Shown here one piece after another: positions 15,708 through 22,771 of a stretch of DNA of 34,971 nucleotides. The stretch comes from Alphaproteobacteria bacterium (lineage in GTDB: Bacteria > Pseudomonadota > Alphaproteobacteria > JAEULC01): assembly GCA_020846275.1 (NCBI GenBank), contig JADLEG010000184.1, positions 1-34,971 on the forward strand, in the 5' to 3' direction. The position numbers and the translations under genes were made by a program. Positions within the stretch are counted from its first letter, which is position 1; the number at the start of each line of letters is the position of its first letter. The notes under the pieces were generated by a model, which saw nothing but the letters and a program-made list of their open reading frames with translations, was not told the origin of the DNA and made no database searches.

Positions 15708-16463
15708 TCAGTCGTCGTCGGGCACCGCGTCGGGCGCCCAGGAAATCAATCGCCGCAGCAGGCCATCGACCGTCGCGTAGAGCGCAACGCCGAACACCGC
15801 CAGCACCAGCAGGGCGGCGAACAGCATGTCGATCTGCATGCGCGCGTTGGACTGCAGCATCAGGTAGCCGAGCCCGCGGCTGGCGCCGACCCATTCGCCG
15901 ATGATCGCGCCGATCGGCGCGAAGACGGCGGCCACGCGGATGCCGGTGGCAAGCGAGGGCAGGGCGGCCGGCACGCGCACCAGCCACAAGGTGCGCCAGG
16001 GCGAGGCCGACATGGTGCGCGCGAGGTCGAGCCAGCCCGGCTCGGTCCGCCGCATCCCGTCGTAGAAGGCGGAGGCGACCGAGAAGAAGATCACGATGAT
16101 CGACATCACGACCTTGGACAAAAGCCCGTAGCCGAACCACAGCACGAGCAGCGGCGCGATGGCGAAGGTCGGGATCGCCTGGCTGGCGATCAGCACCGGC
16201 AGCAGCCAGCGCCGCGCCAGGCGCGACGCCATCAGCACCAGCGCGCAGAAGGCGCCGCTGAGCACGCCCAGCAGAAGGCCGAGCGCGATCTCCAGCACGG
16301 TGATCCGGGCGTGCTCCCACAGGATGTCGGCGCGCGCCCACAGGGTCTCGGCGACGCGGCTGGGCGCCGGCAGCAGGTAGTGCGGCATGCCCGTCAGCAT
16401 GACCAGTGCCTGCCACAGCACGACCAGCCCGGCGAAGGTGACGAGGGCGCGCAGCGCGATCAT
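15708..16463 (-). CDS. thiX: ThiX-like ABC transporter permease
   Basis: The 251-residue inner-membrane permease has about six helices and the EAA loop of the SsuC/TauC-type family (GWLDLARTMSASPWRTLWLV onward). It forms the channel for the thiamine precursor. Its ATG at 16463 overlaps the stop of the ATPase gene by four bases (ATGA), which indicates translational coupling and fixes the start. A longer frame runs upstream but only as a shadow of the ATPase gene. Operon order is ATPase, permease, binding protein. Confidence 0.92.
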   Translation of the reverse strand: MIALRALVTFAGLVVLWQALVMLTGMPHYLLPAPSRVAETLWARADILWEHARITVLEIALGLLLGVLSGAFCALVLMASRLARRWLLPVLIASQAIPTFAIAPLLVLWFGYGLLSKVVMSIIVIFFSVASAFYDGMRRTEPGWLDLARTMSASPWRTLWLVRVPAALPSLATGIRVAAVFAPIGAIIGEWVGASRGLGYLMLQSNARMQIDMLFAALLVLAVFGVALYATVDGLLRRLISWAPDAVPDDD

Positions 16464-17227
16464 GCCGCTTCGCGCGCCTGGGTCAGGTGGCGCAGCAACT
16501 CGCCCTGCAGCGCCAGTACCCGCGGGTCGTCGAGCGCGCGCGGCGGATCGCCCGGCGGAACGAGCGGGGGGCCGAGCGTGGCCGGCCGGCCCGCCATCAC
16601 GTGCACGACATGGCCGATCCGCAGCGCCTCCAGCGGATCGTGGGTGACGAGCACGACCGTGCGCCGGGCGAGCAGGCGCGCCGCCTCTTCCTGCAGCACC
16701 AGGCGCGTGATGGCGTCGAGGGCGGAGAAGGGCTCGTCCATCAGCACGACAGGCCGGGCTTCGAACAGCGTGCGGGCGAGCGCCACGCGCTGGCGCATGC
16801 CGCCGGACAGCGCGGCGGGCCGGTCGCGTTCGCGCCCGGAGAGGCCGACAAGCGCGAGCATTTCGTCGGCACGGCGCGCGGCGTCGGCATAGGGGCGTTC
16901 GCCCCGCAGCCGCGCGCCGATGGCGACATTGCCGCGGGCGCTCAGCCACGGCATCAGGGGCTCGGTCTGGCCCATCCAGGCGACGCGGCCGGCGATCGGC
17001 GCCCCGTCGCTGCCGGTGACCTCGCCGCCCGCGCCCGGCGGCGCCAGGCCGGCGATCAGGCGCAGCAGGCTGGACTTGCCGACGCCGCTGGGGCCGAGCA
17101 GGCAGGCGCAGCGCCCGCCCGCGAAGCGCGCGTCGAGCTGGTCGAACAGCACGTCGCCGCCGTAGCTCAGGCGGGCCGAACGGATCACGATGTCGGGAGA
17201 ATGCTGCGCGCCGGCGCGGACGACCAT
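16460..17227 (-). CDS. thiZ: ThiZ-like ABC transporter ATPase
   Basis: The 255-residue cytoplasmic ATPase drives the ThiXY importer. Walker A is GPSGVGKSSLL, the signature is LSGGMRQRVALA, Walker B is VVLMDEPFSALD and the H-loop is VVLVTHDPLEAL, so all catalytic elements are present. It is the first gene of the operon. The ATG at 17227 lies three bases after the closing helix of the TPP riboswitch, so translation is likely blocked when thiamine pyrophosphate is bound. The ATPase resembles SsuB/TauB-type subunits; assignment to thiamine rests on the riboswitch and the ThiY-like binding protein. Confidence 0.92.
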   Translation of the reverse strand: MVVRAGAQHSPDIVIRSARLSYGGDVLFDQLDARFAGGRCACLLGPSGVGKSSLLRLIAGLAPPGAGGEVTGSDGAPIAGRVAWMGQTEPLMPWLSARGNVAIGARLRGERPYADAARRADEMLALVGLSGRERDRPAALSGGMRQRVALARTLFEARPVVLMDEPFSALDAITRLVLQEEAARLLARRTVVLVTHDPLEALRIGHVVHVMAGRPATLGPPLVPPGDPPRALDDPRVLALQGELLRHLTQAREAA

Positions 17228-17230
17228 CTC

Positions 17231-17340
17231 TCACCAGTCCCTACGGCGGTACGAACCGCATCAGGTTCTGGGGTCGTCCCCCTGGACGCCCGTGGCGCCG
17301 CTTGGGACCTCTCAGCCGGAACGCCGGCTCCCCCCAGTGA
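17231..17340 (-). promoter_or_regulatory. TPP riboswitch (THI element) of the thiZXY operon
   Basis: On the minus strand the conserved blocks run in order: GGGGGGAGCC, GGCTGAGAGG, GACCCCAGAACCTGATGCGG and ACCGCCGTAGGGA, the classic thi box. The closing helix P1 can form between TCACT (5' end, 17336-17340 plus-strand side) and GGTGA (17231-17235). GGTGA is complementary to the end of 16S rRNA and lies three bases ahead of the thiZ ATG. P1 would therefore hide the ribosome-binding site when TPP is bound, giving translational control. Confidence 0.95.
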
Positions 17341-17461
17341 CAAGGGAGGACTATGGGACAACGCGAGGCGCGCTGCAAGGTTGCAATCGGCGCTTTGGCG
17401 GAACCCGGCGGAAACGGGGGCGTTCTGCCGTGCATGGCCAGCCAGCAAAGGAGGCATTGCC

Positions 17462-17920
17462 ATGACTGCAGGTACCTACATTCGCAGGCTTACCGCCACG
17501 ACGGCCGTGGCGCTGCTGCTGACCGGCGCCGCCATGGCGCAGACGAACCCGCCGGCGGCCGGCACGACCAGCCCGCCTGCCGCGACGACGCTGCCGAGCA
17601 CGGCGCCGAAGCCGCTGCCGCCAGCCGTCAGCCCGCTGGCGCGCGAGGACGTGTCGAAGATCATCGGCTCCACGGTCTATGGGCCGGATGACAAGAAGAT
17701 CGGTACGGTCTCGACACTGCTGATGCAGCCGGGGACGAAGCAGATCACGAAATTCGTCGTCGCGGAAGGCGGCGTGCTCGGGATCGGCGCCCATCTCGTC
17801 GCGTTGCCGATGGACGAATTTGCCTGGGATGACGCCAAGGGCGCCTTCAAGCTGTCCTACAGCGTCGACGAACTGAAGGCCATGCCGGAGTGGAAGGAAC
17901 AGGTCTCGCAGGTCCAGTAG
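17462..17920 (+). CDS. Exported PRC-barrel domain protein
   Basis: The 152-residue protein has a Sec signal peptide (RRLTATTAVALLLTGAAMAQ), a Pro/Thr/Ala-rich linker (about 30-62) and a PRC-barrel domain (about 63-140: IGSTVYGPDDKKIGTVSTLL, then LVALPMDEFAWDD). PRC barrels bind partners or small ligands; exported ones are common in alphaproteobacteria and often linked to envelope stress, but no precise role is known. AGGAGG precedes the ATG at ideal spacing, so strong translation is expected. It is divergent from the riboswitch-controlled operon and followed by a strong hairpin, so it is likely monocistronic. Confidence 0.88.
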   Translation: MTAGTYIRRLTATTAVALLLTGAAMAQTNPPAAGTTSPPAATTLPSTAPKPLPPAVSPLAREDVSKIIGSTVYGPDDKKIGTVSTLLMQPGTKQITKFVVAEGGVLGIGAHLVALPMDEFAWDDAKGAFKLSYSVDELKAMPEWKEQVSQVQ

Positions 17921-17945
17921 GACCCGCGAATCCCGTTCTGTCCCA

Positions 17946-17975
17946 AGCGCCCGGCGGCGGAAGTCGCCGGGCGCT
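17946..17975 (+). terminator. Strong hairpin after the PRC-barrel gene
   Basis: AGCGCCCGGCG (17946-17956) pairs perfectly over 11 bases with CGCCGGGCGCT (17965-17975) around an eight-base loop, 25 bases after the stop. No T-run follows, which is usual for terminators in very GC-rich genomes. Confidence 0.65.
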
Positions 17976-18063
17976 ACGGCTTGCGCGCCTTGTGAACACG
18001 ATATCGAAGTCCCTGTGACGGCTTCGCGGGCGTCGTCGACGCCGGCGGCAGCACTCCGACGGG

Positions 18064-18138
18064 CCTCATCCTTCGACAGGCCCAGGATGAGGCCAAGCGC
18101 CGAAGTCTTCTCATGCTGAGCTTGTCGAAGCATGAAGG
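18064..18138. repeat. Inverted pair of REP-like dispersed repeats
   Basis: Unit one (18064-18092) contains CCTTCGACAGGCCCAGGATG. Unit two (18110-18138) is its inverted relative and contains CATGCTGAGCTTGTCGAAGC. Each unit is itself an imperfect palindrome. The core CTTCGACAAGCTCAG is a widespread dispersed repeat in GC-rich proteobacterial intergenic regions. Only one pair is seen in this window. Confidence 0.75.
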
Positions 18139-18183
18139 CGAGGCGGATGGGGAATCGCGACCGGTGCGGTATCCTGCGGCCGC

Positions 18184-19293
18184 ATGTCCAGCCGTCCGCT
18201 CTTCATCGGCAGCGAGATCTACCGGCATTCCAGCTTCGGCCGGAACCATCCGCTGGCGATCCCGCGCGTCTCGACGACCATCGACCTCTGCCGCGCGCTG
18301 GGATGGCTGGACGAGGCGAGCTATGTCGACAGCCCGCGCGCCAATCCGGAGCAGCTCGCCCGCTTCCACGATCCGGCATACATCGCCACGCTGATGGAGG
18401 TGGAGCGCACGCAGGCCGCATCGCCGGAACTGCGCGAGCGCTACAACCTGGGCAAGTTGGAGAACCCGATCTACCCGGCGATGTTCCGCCGCCCCGCCAC
18501 GGCCTGCGGCGCCTCGATCCATGCGGCGGAACTGCTGCGCCAGGGCGGGATCGTCTACAGCCCGGCGGGCGGCACGCATCACGGGCGGCGCGACCGCGCC
18601 AGCGGCTTCTGCTTCTTCAACGATCCCGTGCTGGGTGTCCTGGCGCTGCTGGACCAAGGCGTTGCGCCGGTCAGCTATGTCGACATCGATGCCCATCATG
18701 GCGACGGGGTGCAGGATGCGTTTGCCGACGAGCCGCGCGTGCGGGTGATCTCGGTCCACGAGGAGGGGCGCTGGCCCTTCACCGGCGGATCGGCCGATCG
18801 CGGCGGCGGCAACGCCCGCAACATCCCGGTGCCGGCCGGCTTCAACGACAGCGAGATGGCATTCGTGGTCGACGCGGCGCTCGTGCCGCTGGCCGCCGAA
18901 ACCGCGCCGCAGGCGCTGGTGCTGCAATGCGGCGCCGATGCGCTGCAGGACGATCCCTTGAGCAGGCTCGGCCTGTCCAACCGGGCGATCTGGTACGCGG
19001 TCGAGCAGCTGAAGGGGATCGCGCCGCGCCTGCTGGTCCTGGGCGGCGGGGGCTACAACCCGTGGTCGGTCGCGCGCTGCTGGACCGGCGTCTGGGCGAC
19101 CTTGAACGGCTTCAATATCCCCGATGGCGCGATCCCGCCGGCGGGCGAGGCCGTGTTGCGTACCCTCGCGTGGTCACGCAGCGAGGGCCGCAATCCGCCG
19201 GCGCACTGGTTCGTCACCCTGGCGGACCCGCCGCGTCCCGGGCCTGTCCGCGACGCGGTGCGGCAGGCGGTCGCCGCGGCGTTGCTGCCGTGA
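18184..19293 (+). CDS. Histone-deacetylase-family (AcuC/class II HDAC-like) zinc amidohydrolase
   Basis: The 369-residue cytoplasmic enzyme removes acetyl groups from lysines or polyamines. Active-site signatures are complete: GGTHHGRRDRASGFCFFND with the His132-His133 pair, VDIDAHHGDG with zinc ligands Asp169 and His171, CGADALQDDPL with the third ligand Asp252, and the GGGGYNP loop with the catalytic Tyr. Length is that of a single-domain bacterial HDAC homologue. The substrate (acetyl-CoA synthetase as for AcuC, acetylpolyamine, or another) cannot be told from sequence and no acetoin or acetate gene is nearby. The ATG at 18184 is chosen because the conserved region begins right after it; no strong ribosome site precedes it. 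The DUF192 gene follows after 40 bases. Confidence 0.9.
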   Translation: MSSRPLFIGSEIYRHSSFGRNHPLAIPRVSTTIDLCRALGWLDEASYVDSPRANPEQLARFHDPAYIATLMEVERTQAASPELRERYNLGKLENPIYPAMFRRPATACGASIHAAELLRQGGIVYSPAGGTHHGRRDRASGFCFFNDPVLGVLALLDQGVAPVSYVDIDAHHGDGVQDAFADEPRVRVISVHEEGRWPFTGGSADRGGGNARNIPVPAGFNDSEMAFVVDAALVPLAAETAPQALVLQCGADALQDDPLSRLGLSNRAIWYAVEQLKGIAPRLLVLGGGGYNPWSVARCWTGVWATLNGFNIPDGAIPPAGEAVLRTLAWSRSEGRNPPAHWFVTLADPPRPGPVRDAVRQAVAAALLP

Positions 19294-19298
19294 ACGAA

Positions 19299-19327
19299 TT
19301 GCCCCGCGGCTCCGTGCGCCATAAAAT
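19299..19327 (+). promoter_or_regulatory. Putative promoter of the DUF192 gene (leaderless?)
   Basis: TTGCCC (19299-19304), a 17-base spacer and TAAAAT (19322-19327) make a fair sigma-70 promoter beginning five bases after the deacetylase stop. Only six bases separate the -10 from the ATG, so transcription would begin at or next to the start codon. No Shine-Dalgarno sequence precedes the ATG, in agreement. Confidence 0.5.
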
Positions 19328-19333
19328 CTCCCA

Positions 19334-19786
19334 ATGAACCGCCGCGCATTCATCGCCCTGGCCGCCTGCATCGCGCTTGCCGCGCCGGCCGCCGCCGTCG
19401 TCACCTTCGAGAAGTCCGAGCTCACCATCGAGAGCGACGGCAAGAGCCACCATTTCACCATCGAGATCGCCCGCACGCCCGAGCAGTCGCAGCAGGGGCT
19501 GATGTTCCGCGCCAAGATGGCGGCCGATGCCGGGATGCTGTTCCTCTACGATCCGCCGCAGCCCGTGTCGATGTGGATGTACCAGACGATCCTGCCGCTC
19601 GACATGTTGTTCATCGGCGCCGACGGGAAGGTGGTGAACATCCGCGAGCGCGCTGTCCCCGGATCGACCGACACCATTCCCTCGGCGGGCCCGGTGCGCG
19701 CGGTGCTGGAGCTGAACGGCGGCACGGTGGCGCGGCTGAAGCTGAAGCCCGGCGACCGGGTCCGCCACGCCGAGATCGCACGATAG
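19334..19786 (+). CDS. Exported DUF192 protein
   Basis: The 150-residue protein belongs to DUF192 (COG1430), a small beta-rich fold of unknown function. A signal peptide with Arg-Arg (MNRRAFIALAACIALAAPAA) sends it to the periplasm. Family hallmarks are RTPEQSQQGLMFRAKMAADA, GMLFLYDPPQPVSMWMYQT and LPLDMLFIGADGKVVNI, then the end ELNGGTVARLKLKPGD; all are in place and the length is normal. It may be leaderless (see the promoter). It follows the HDAC-like gene by 40 bases but has its own promoter signal, so the two need not share a role. Confidence 0.88.
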   Translation: MNRRAFIALAACIALAAPAAAVVTFEKSELTIESDGKSHHFTIEIARTPEQSQQGLMFRAKMAADAGMLFLYDPPQPVSMWMYQTILPLDMLFIGADGKVVNIRERAVPGSTDTIPSAGPVRAVLELNGGTVARLKLKPGDRVRHAEIAR

Positions 19787-19860
19787 GTTCTGCTACCCGC
19801 TGCCGGCCCGCTGCCGGCGCATGTTTCCATTGCCTTGCATTTGATCGATTCATCCTTCGT

Positions 19861-19876
19861 CAAGGAAAAATCCTTG
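19861..19876. repeat. Small hairpin in the AT-richer leader of the next gene
   Basis: CAAGGA (19861-19866) and TCCTTG (19871-19876) form a perfect six-base stem around AAAA, in a relatively AT-rich stretch between two rightward genes. It may terminate the DUF192 message or bind a regulator. Confidence 0.35.
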
Positions 19877-19960
19877 CATGCTTTAGGTAATGCTTAATGC
19901 CGGCCGACGAGGATGGAGGCGCAGGGAACAGGGCCACGTAGCTCCAGAATGGAGGCAGGC

Positions 19961-20323
19961 ATGGCATTCCGTTGGGTCCTGGCGACAGGACTGATTTTGG
20001 CGATGGCGACGCCGGCCACGGCGCAGCAGCGCCAGCCCTCCAGCGCGGACGTTGATCCGTCCGCGCGGTCTTCAAGAGTGGCGGGCGGATCGGCGCCCGC
20101 CTGCGGCGACCGCAACGATCTGATGGCGCAGCTCAAGGACCGGTACAAGGAGACCCCGACCGGCATCGGCATGACCGGGCAGGGCGCCGTGGTCGAGCTG
20201 ATCACCTCGGAACAGGGAAGCTGGACCTTGGTCCTGACCTATCCGAACGGGCGTTCCTGCCTGATGGCGACCGGCGAGGGCTGGGAGCTGTGGCAGGCCC
20301 GCATGGCCGGCAAGGGCGCGTGA
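19961..20323 (+). CDS. Small exported protein of unknown function
   Basis: The 120-residue protein starts with a signal peptide (MAFRWVLATGLILAMATPAT, cut near AQQ). A short disordered stretch leads to a domain with ACGDRNDLMAQLKDRYKETP and GRSCLMATGEGWELWQA, including two cysteines that could form a disulfide. I recall similar unnamed alphaproteobacterial periplasmic proteins, but no function. The start at 19961 is fixed by GGAGG five bases upstream; two in-frame ATGs further upstream lack such a site. It converges on the O-methyltransferase gene. Confidence 0.75.
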   Translation: MAFRWVLATGLILAMATPATAQQRQPSSADVDPSARSSRVAGGSAPACGDRNDLMAQLKDRYKETPTGIGMTGQGAVVELITSEQGSWTLVLTYPNGRSCLMATGEGWELWQARMAGKGA

Positions 20324-20367
20324 GCCCCTATCGAACCGGCGCGTAAGCGCCCCCATCGAGCCTCGCC

Positions 20368-21033
20368 TCAATCCCGGCGGCGGCAGAGCATCACGCCGTC
20401 GCCGATCGGCACCAGGCTGCAGGCGACGCGCCGGTCGTCGCGGATCTTGCGGTTGAGCGCCCGGATCGCGACGGTGTCCTCGTCATTCTTCTCGGCATTG
20501 GCCACCGCGCCGCCCCACAGCATGTTGTCGAGCGCGATCAGCCCGCCCGGGCGGACCAACGCGTGGCAGCGTTCGTAGTAGGCGTCGTAGTTCACCTTGT
20601 CGGCGTCGATGAACGCCAGGTCGTATCGCCCCCGCGCGCCCTCCTTCAGCAGGGCGTCGAGCGAGTCTTGCCCCGCGCCGAGCCGCAGGTCGATCCGGTC
20701 CGCCACGCCCCCGCGCTGCCAATACCGTCGCGCCACGGCGGTCCATTCCTCGCTGATGTCCAGGCAGGTGGCGCGGCCGTCCGCCGGCATGGCCAGCACC
20801 GTCGCCAGCGCGCTGTAGCCGGTAAAGGTGCCGATCTCCAGATACCGCCGTACCCCCAGCAGTTCGACCAGGAGCGCCATGAACTGGCCCTGCTCGGGCG
20901 ATATCTGCATGCCCGCCATCGGCAGGCCCGCCGTCTCGCGGCGCAATTCGGCCAGGATCGGCGCCTCCCTGAGCGTCGCGTCGAGGAGAAACGCGTGGAT
21001 GGCGTCGGTCATCGCCAGGGTGCGGCTGGACAT
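20368..21033 (-). CDS. Class I SAM-dependent O-methyltransferase (CCoAMT-like)
   Basis: The 221-residue cytoplasmic enzyme transfers a methyl group from S-adenosylmethionine to a hydroxyl, as in the caffeoyl-CoA/catechol O-methyltransferase family. The SAM site is RYLEIGTFTGYSALATVLAM, followed by an acidic residue (CLDISEE). The metal site is FIDADKVNYDAYYE and ALDNMLWGGAV, typical of the family. AAGAAAGGG precedes the ATG at 21033; an open frame further upstream reads through the tRNA-Pro region and is not coding. Natural substrate is unknown. Confidence 0.9.
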   Translation of the reverse strand: MSSRTLAMTDAIHAFLLDATLREAPILAELRRETAGLPMAGMQISPEQGQFMALLVELLGVRRYLEIGTFTGYSALATVLAMPADGRATCLDISEEWTAVARRYWQRGGVADRIDLRLGAGQDSLDALLKEGARGRYDLAFIDADKVNYDAYYERCHALVRPGGLIALDNMLWGGAVANAEKNDEDTVAIRALNRKIRDDRRVACSLVPIGDGVMLCRRRD

Positions 21034-21109
21034 GCAGGGGCCCTTTCTTCTTGGCGCGTATCTTGTACAGCATATCCCCGCTATGATATCCGAACGCAGG
21101 TCCGTTTGG

Positions 21110-21186
21110 CGGGGCGTGGCGCAGTCTGGTAGCGCATCTGCTTTGGGAGCAGAGGGTCGTGGGTTCAAATCCCGCCGCCCCGACCA
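21110..21186 (+). tRNA. tRNA-Pro (anticodon UGG)
   Basis: The 77-base cloverleaf has acceptor arms CGGGGCG and CGCCCCG, D arm GGCGCAGTCTGGTAGCGC, anticodon stem TCTGC/GCAGA with loop TTTGGGA (anticodon TGG), T arm GTGGGTTCAAATCCCGC and an encoded CCA end. It is followed after 56 bases by the complex I subunit gene. Confidence 0.97.
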
Positions 21187-21242
21187 TGCGGCCGCGCCGG
21201 ATGTTCCGGAGGCGATGCAACCTGTCCGAGGGCTATAGGGCG

Positions 21243-21545
21243 ATGACCGTCAGGATCTACCGGCCGGCGAAGACGGCAATGCAGTCCGGTCGTGGGCTGA
21301 CCCAGGAATGGCTGCTCGAGTTCGAGCCCGGCGCGCGCCGCCCGGAGCCGCTGATGGGCTGGACCAGCTCGAACGACACGCTGGCCCAGGTGCGGCTGCG
21401 CTTCGAGACCAAGGACGAGGCGATCGCCTATGCGCGCAAGCACGGCCTGCAATTCGTGCTGGAAGAGCCGCAGGAACGCAAGATCAAGCCGAAGGCCTAC
21501 GCCGACAATTTCCGCTTCGACCGCTTGAGACCCTGGACGCACTGA
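21243..21545 (+). CDS. Complex I accessory subunit (NDUFS4-like, ETC complex I subunit)
   Basis: The 100-residue protein matches the NDUFS4 (18 kDa, ETC complex I subunit) family, an accessory part of the proton-pumping NADH dehydrogenase that alphaproteobacteria share with mitochondria. Hallmarks are RIYRPAKTAMQSGRGLTQEW, LMGWTSSNDTLAQVRLRFET, AIAYARKHG and KPKAYADNFRFDRLRPWTH at the end. No signal peptide: it acts on the cytoplasmic side of the complex. The start at 21243 is where family similarity begins; upstream frame would cover the tRNA. It lies between tRNA-Pro and tRNA-Arg and is not linked to the nuo operon here. Confidence 0.93.
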   Translation: MTVRIYRPAKTAMQSGRGLTQEWLLEFEPGARRPEPLMGWTSSNDTLAQVRLRFETKDEAIAYARKHGLQFVLEEPQERKIKPKAYADNFRFDRLRPWTH

Positions 21546-21556
21546 TCCCCTCGGCC

Positions 21557-21633
21557 GACCCCGTAGCTCAACTGGATAGAGCATCAGCCTTCTAAGCTGG
21601 TGGTTGCAGGTTCAAGTCCTGCCGGGGTCGCCA
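21557..21633 (+). tRNA. tRNA-Arg (anticodon UCU)
   Basis: The 77-base cloverleaf has acceptor arms GACCCCG and CGGGGTC, anticodon stem TCAGC/GCTGG with loop CTTCTAA (anticodon TCT), T arm GCAGGTTCAAGTCCTGC and an encoded CCA. It lies 11 bases after the complex I subunit stop. Confidence 0.97.
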
Positions 21634-21688
21634 GCGAAACTGCGCAAAGCGACATGCCGTTGGCGCTAGGGCGGGCGCCTTTGCGGGG

Positions 21689-22567
21689 CTACGCTGCGCC
21701 GCCACGCTTGCGCGCGGCGACCAGTTCCTCCAGCCGGCTCGCTTCCTCGGGCTTCATCGTGTAGCTGTGGTCCGCGTCGGGGAACCTGCCGGCGCGAACT
21801 TCGTCGGCATAGGTCTTCAGCGCGGCGACGGCCACCTCCGAGAGGTTGGCGTAGCGCTTGGTGAATTTCGGCTTGAACTGGTCGAACACGCCCAGAAGGT
21901 CGAAGGCAAGCAGGAGCTGGCCGCAGCTCGCCGGCCCGGCGCCGATGCTGAACGTGAAAATATCGACCGCCTCGTCGACCGCCTTGGCGACCGGTGCTGG
22001 AACCGCCTCGATCTCGAATCCGCAGGCCCCGGCCTCCTGTATCGCCAGCGCGTCGTCGACGATCCGCATGGCCTCGGCGGCGGTACGCCCCTGCAGCTTG
22101 AAGCCGCCATATTGATGTACGAAGTGCGGGCACATGCCGACATGGCTCATCACCGGCACGCCGGCATCGGCGATTGCCTTGATGATGTGCGCCTTCTCGC
22201 GGCCGCCCTGCATCTTCACCACGTCGGCGCCGCCCTCCTTCATCAACCGAACGGCGTTGGCCACCGCCATGTCCGGCGTGGCGTAGCTGCCATAGGTCAG
22301 CGACACCAGGATCATGCAGTTCGGGGCGCCGCGCCGGACCGCCTGGGCATGCTGGATCATCATGTCGATGGTGACGGGCAGGGTGTTCGCAAACCCATAG
22401 CTGACCATGCCGAGCGAGTCGCCGACGCCGGCGATGTCGATCCCCGCGCGCTCGGCCCAGACCGCGGTGGGGTAGTCCGGGATCGATGCCATCACGACAC
22501 GCTCGCCGGCCTTCTTGCGCGCGATCAGGTCGGGGACGGTCAGTTTCTTTCGGGCTTCGGTGCTCAC
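21689..22567 (-). CDS. PanB-like protein (ketopantoate hydroxymethyltransferase family), divergent metal site
   Basis: The 292-residue TIM-barrel protein is clearly homologous to PanB, which adds a one-carbon unit to 2-oxoisovalerate for pantothenate. GVGDSLGM (48-54), LPVTIDMMI, RRGAPNC, HVGMCPHFVHQYGGFKLQGR and IEAVP align with E. coli PanB. However, the second Mg-binding Asp (Asp84 in E. coli, in LADLPF) is Ser89 in LVSLTY, and the Glu of VKIEGG is Gln120 in VKMQGG. Asp50 and the catalytic Glu187 remain. It may thus catalyse a different reaction. The GTG start at 22567 has AAGGAG eight bases upstream; an ATG at 22675 has no support. It is divergent from an inositol-type operon and no panC is near, which also argues against a housekeeping PanB. 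Confidence 0.85.
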   Translation of the reverse strand: MSTEARKKLTVPDLIARKKAGERVVMASIPDYPTAVWAERAGIDIAGVGDSLGMVSYGFANTLPVTIDMMIQHAQAVRRGAPNCMILVSLTYGSYATPDMAVANAVRLMKEGGADVVKMQGGREKAHIIKAIADAGVPVMSHVGMCPHFVHQYGGFKLQGRTAAEAMRIVDDALAIQEAGACGFEIEAVPAPVAKAVDEAVDIFTFSIGAGPASCGQLLLAFDLLGVFDQFKPKFTKRYANLSEVAVAALKTYADEVRAGRFPDADHSYTMKPEEASRLEELVAARKRGGAA

Positions 22568-22652
22568 GCGCGGAACTCCTTCTTGTCCATATGCTAATCG
22601 AGCGCATGTCCTGGCTGCTTGTCGCCGGCAAGCGCGGCCTTGCCGCCACTCT

Positions 22653-22662
22653 AAATGGCCCC
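22653..22662 (+). promoter_or_regulatory. Shared 10-base word, possible MocR half-site
   Basis: AAATGGCCCC here is identical to the minus-strand word at 29623-29632 between the MocR gene and the importer genes. It lies in the 204-base divergent gap between the PanB-like and isomerase-like genes. Two CAATTG words (22673-22678 and 22698-22703) stand close by. Confidence 0.35.
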
Positions 22663-22771
22663 ATCGTGCCGTCAATTGTTGGCGGGGTTGATGATTCCAA
22701 TTGCGGTGCGCGGGGGCGACGGGTAAGACGCCTTTTCCGCGTCATCCGCTCCAGGGGAACCCGGTCGACCC

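Noticed and set aside
21110..21633. tRNA-Pro and tRNA-Arg as integration sites of an island
   Set aside because: No integrase or repeated tRNA 3' end lies beside either gene; the phage module is over 10 kb away.
21689..22567. Calling this gene panB for pantothenate synthesis
   Set aside because: Two residues of the metal site are replaced and panC is not nearby, so only family membership is claimed.
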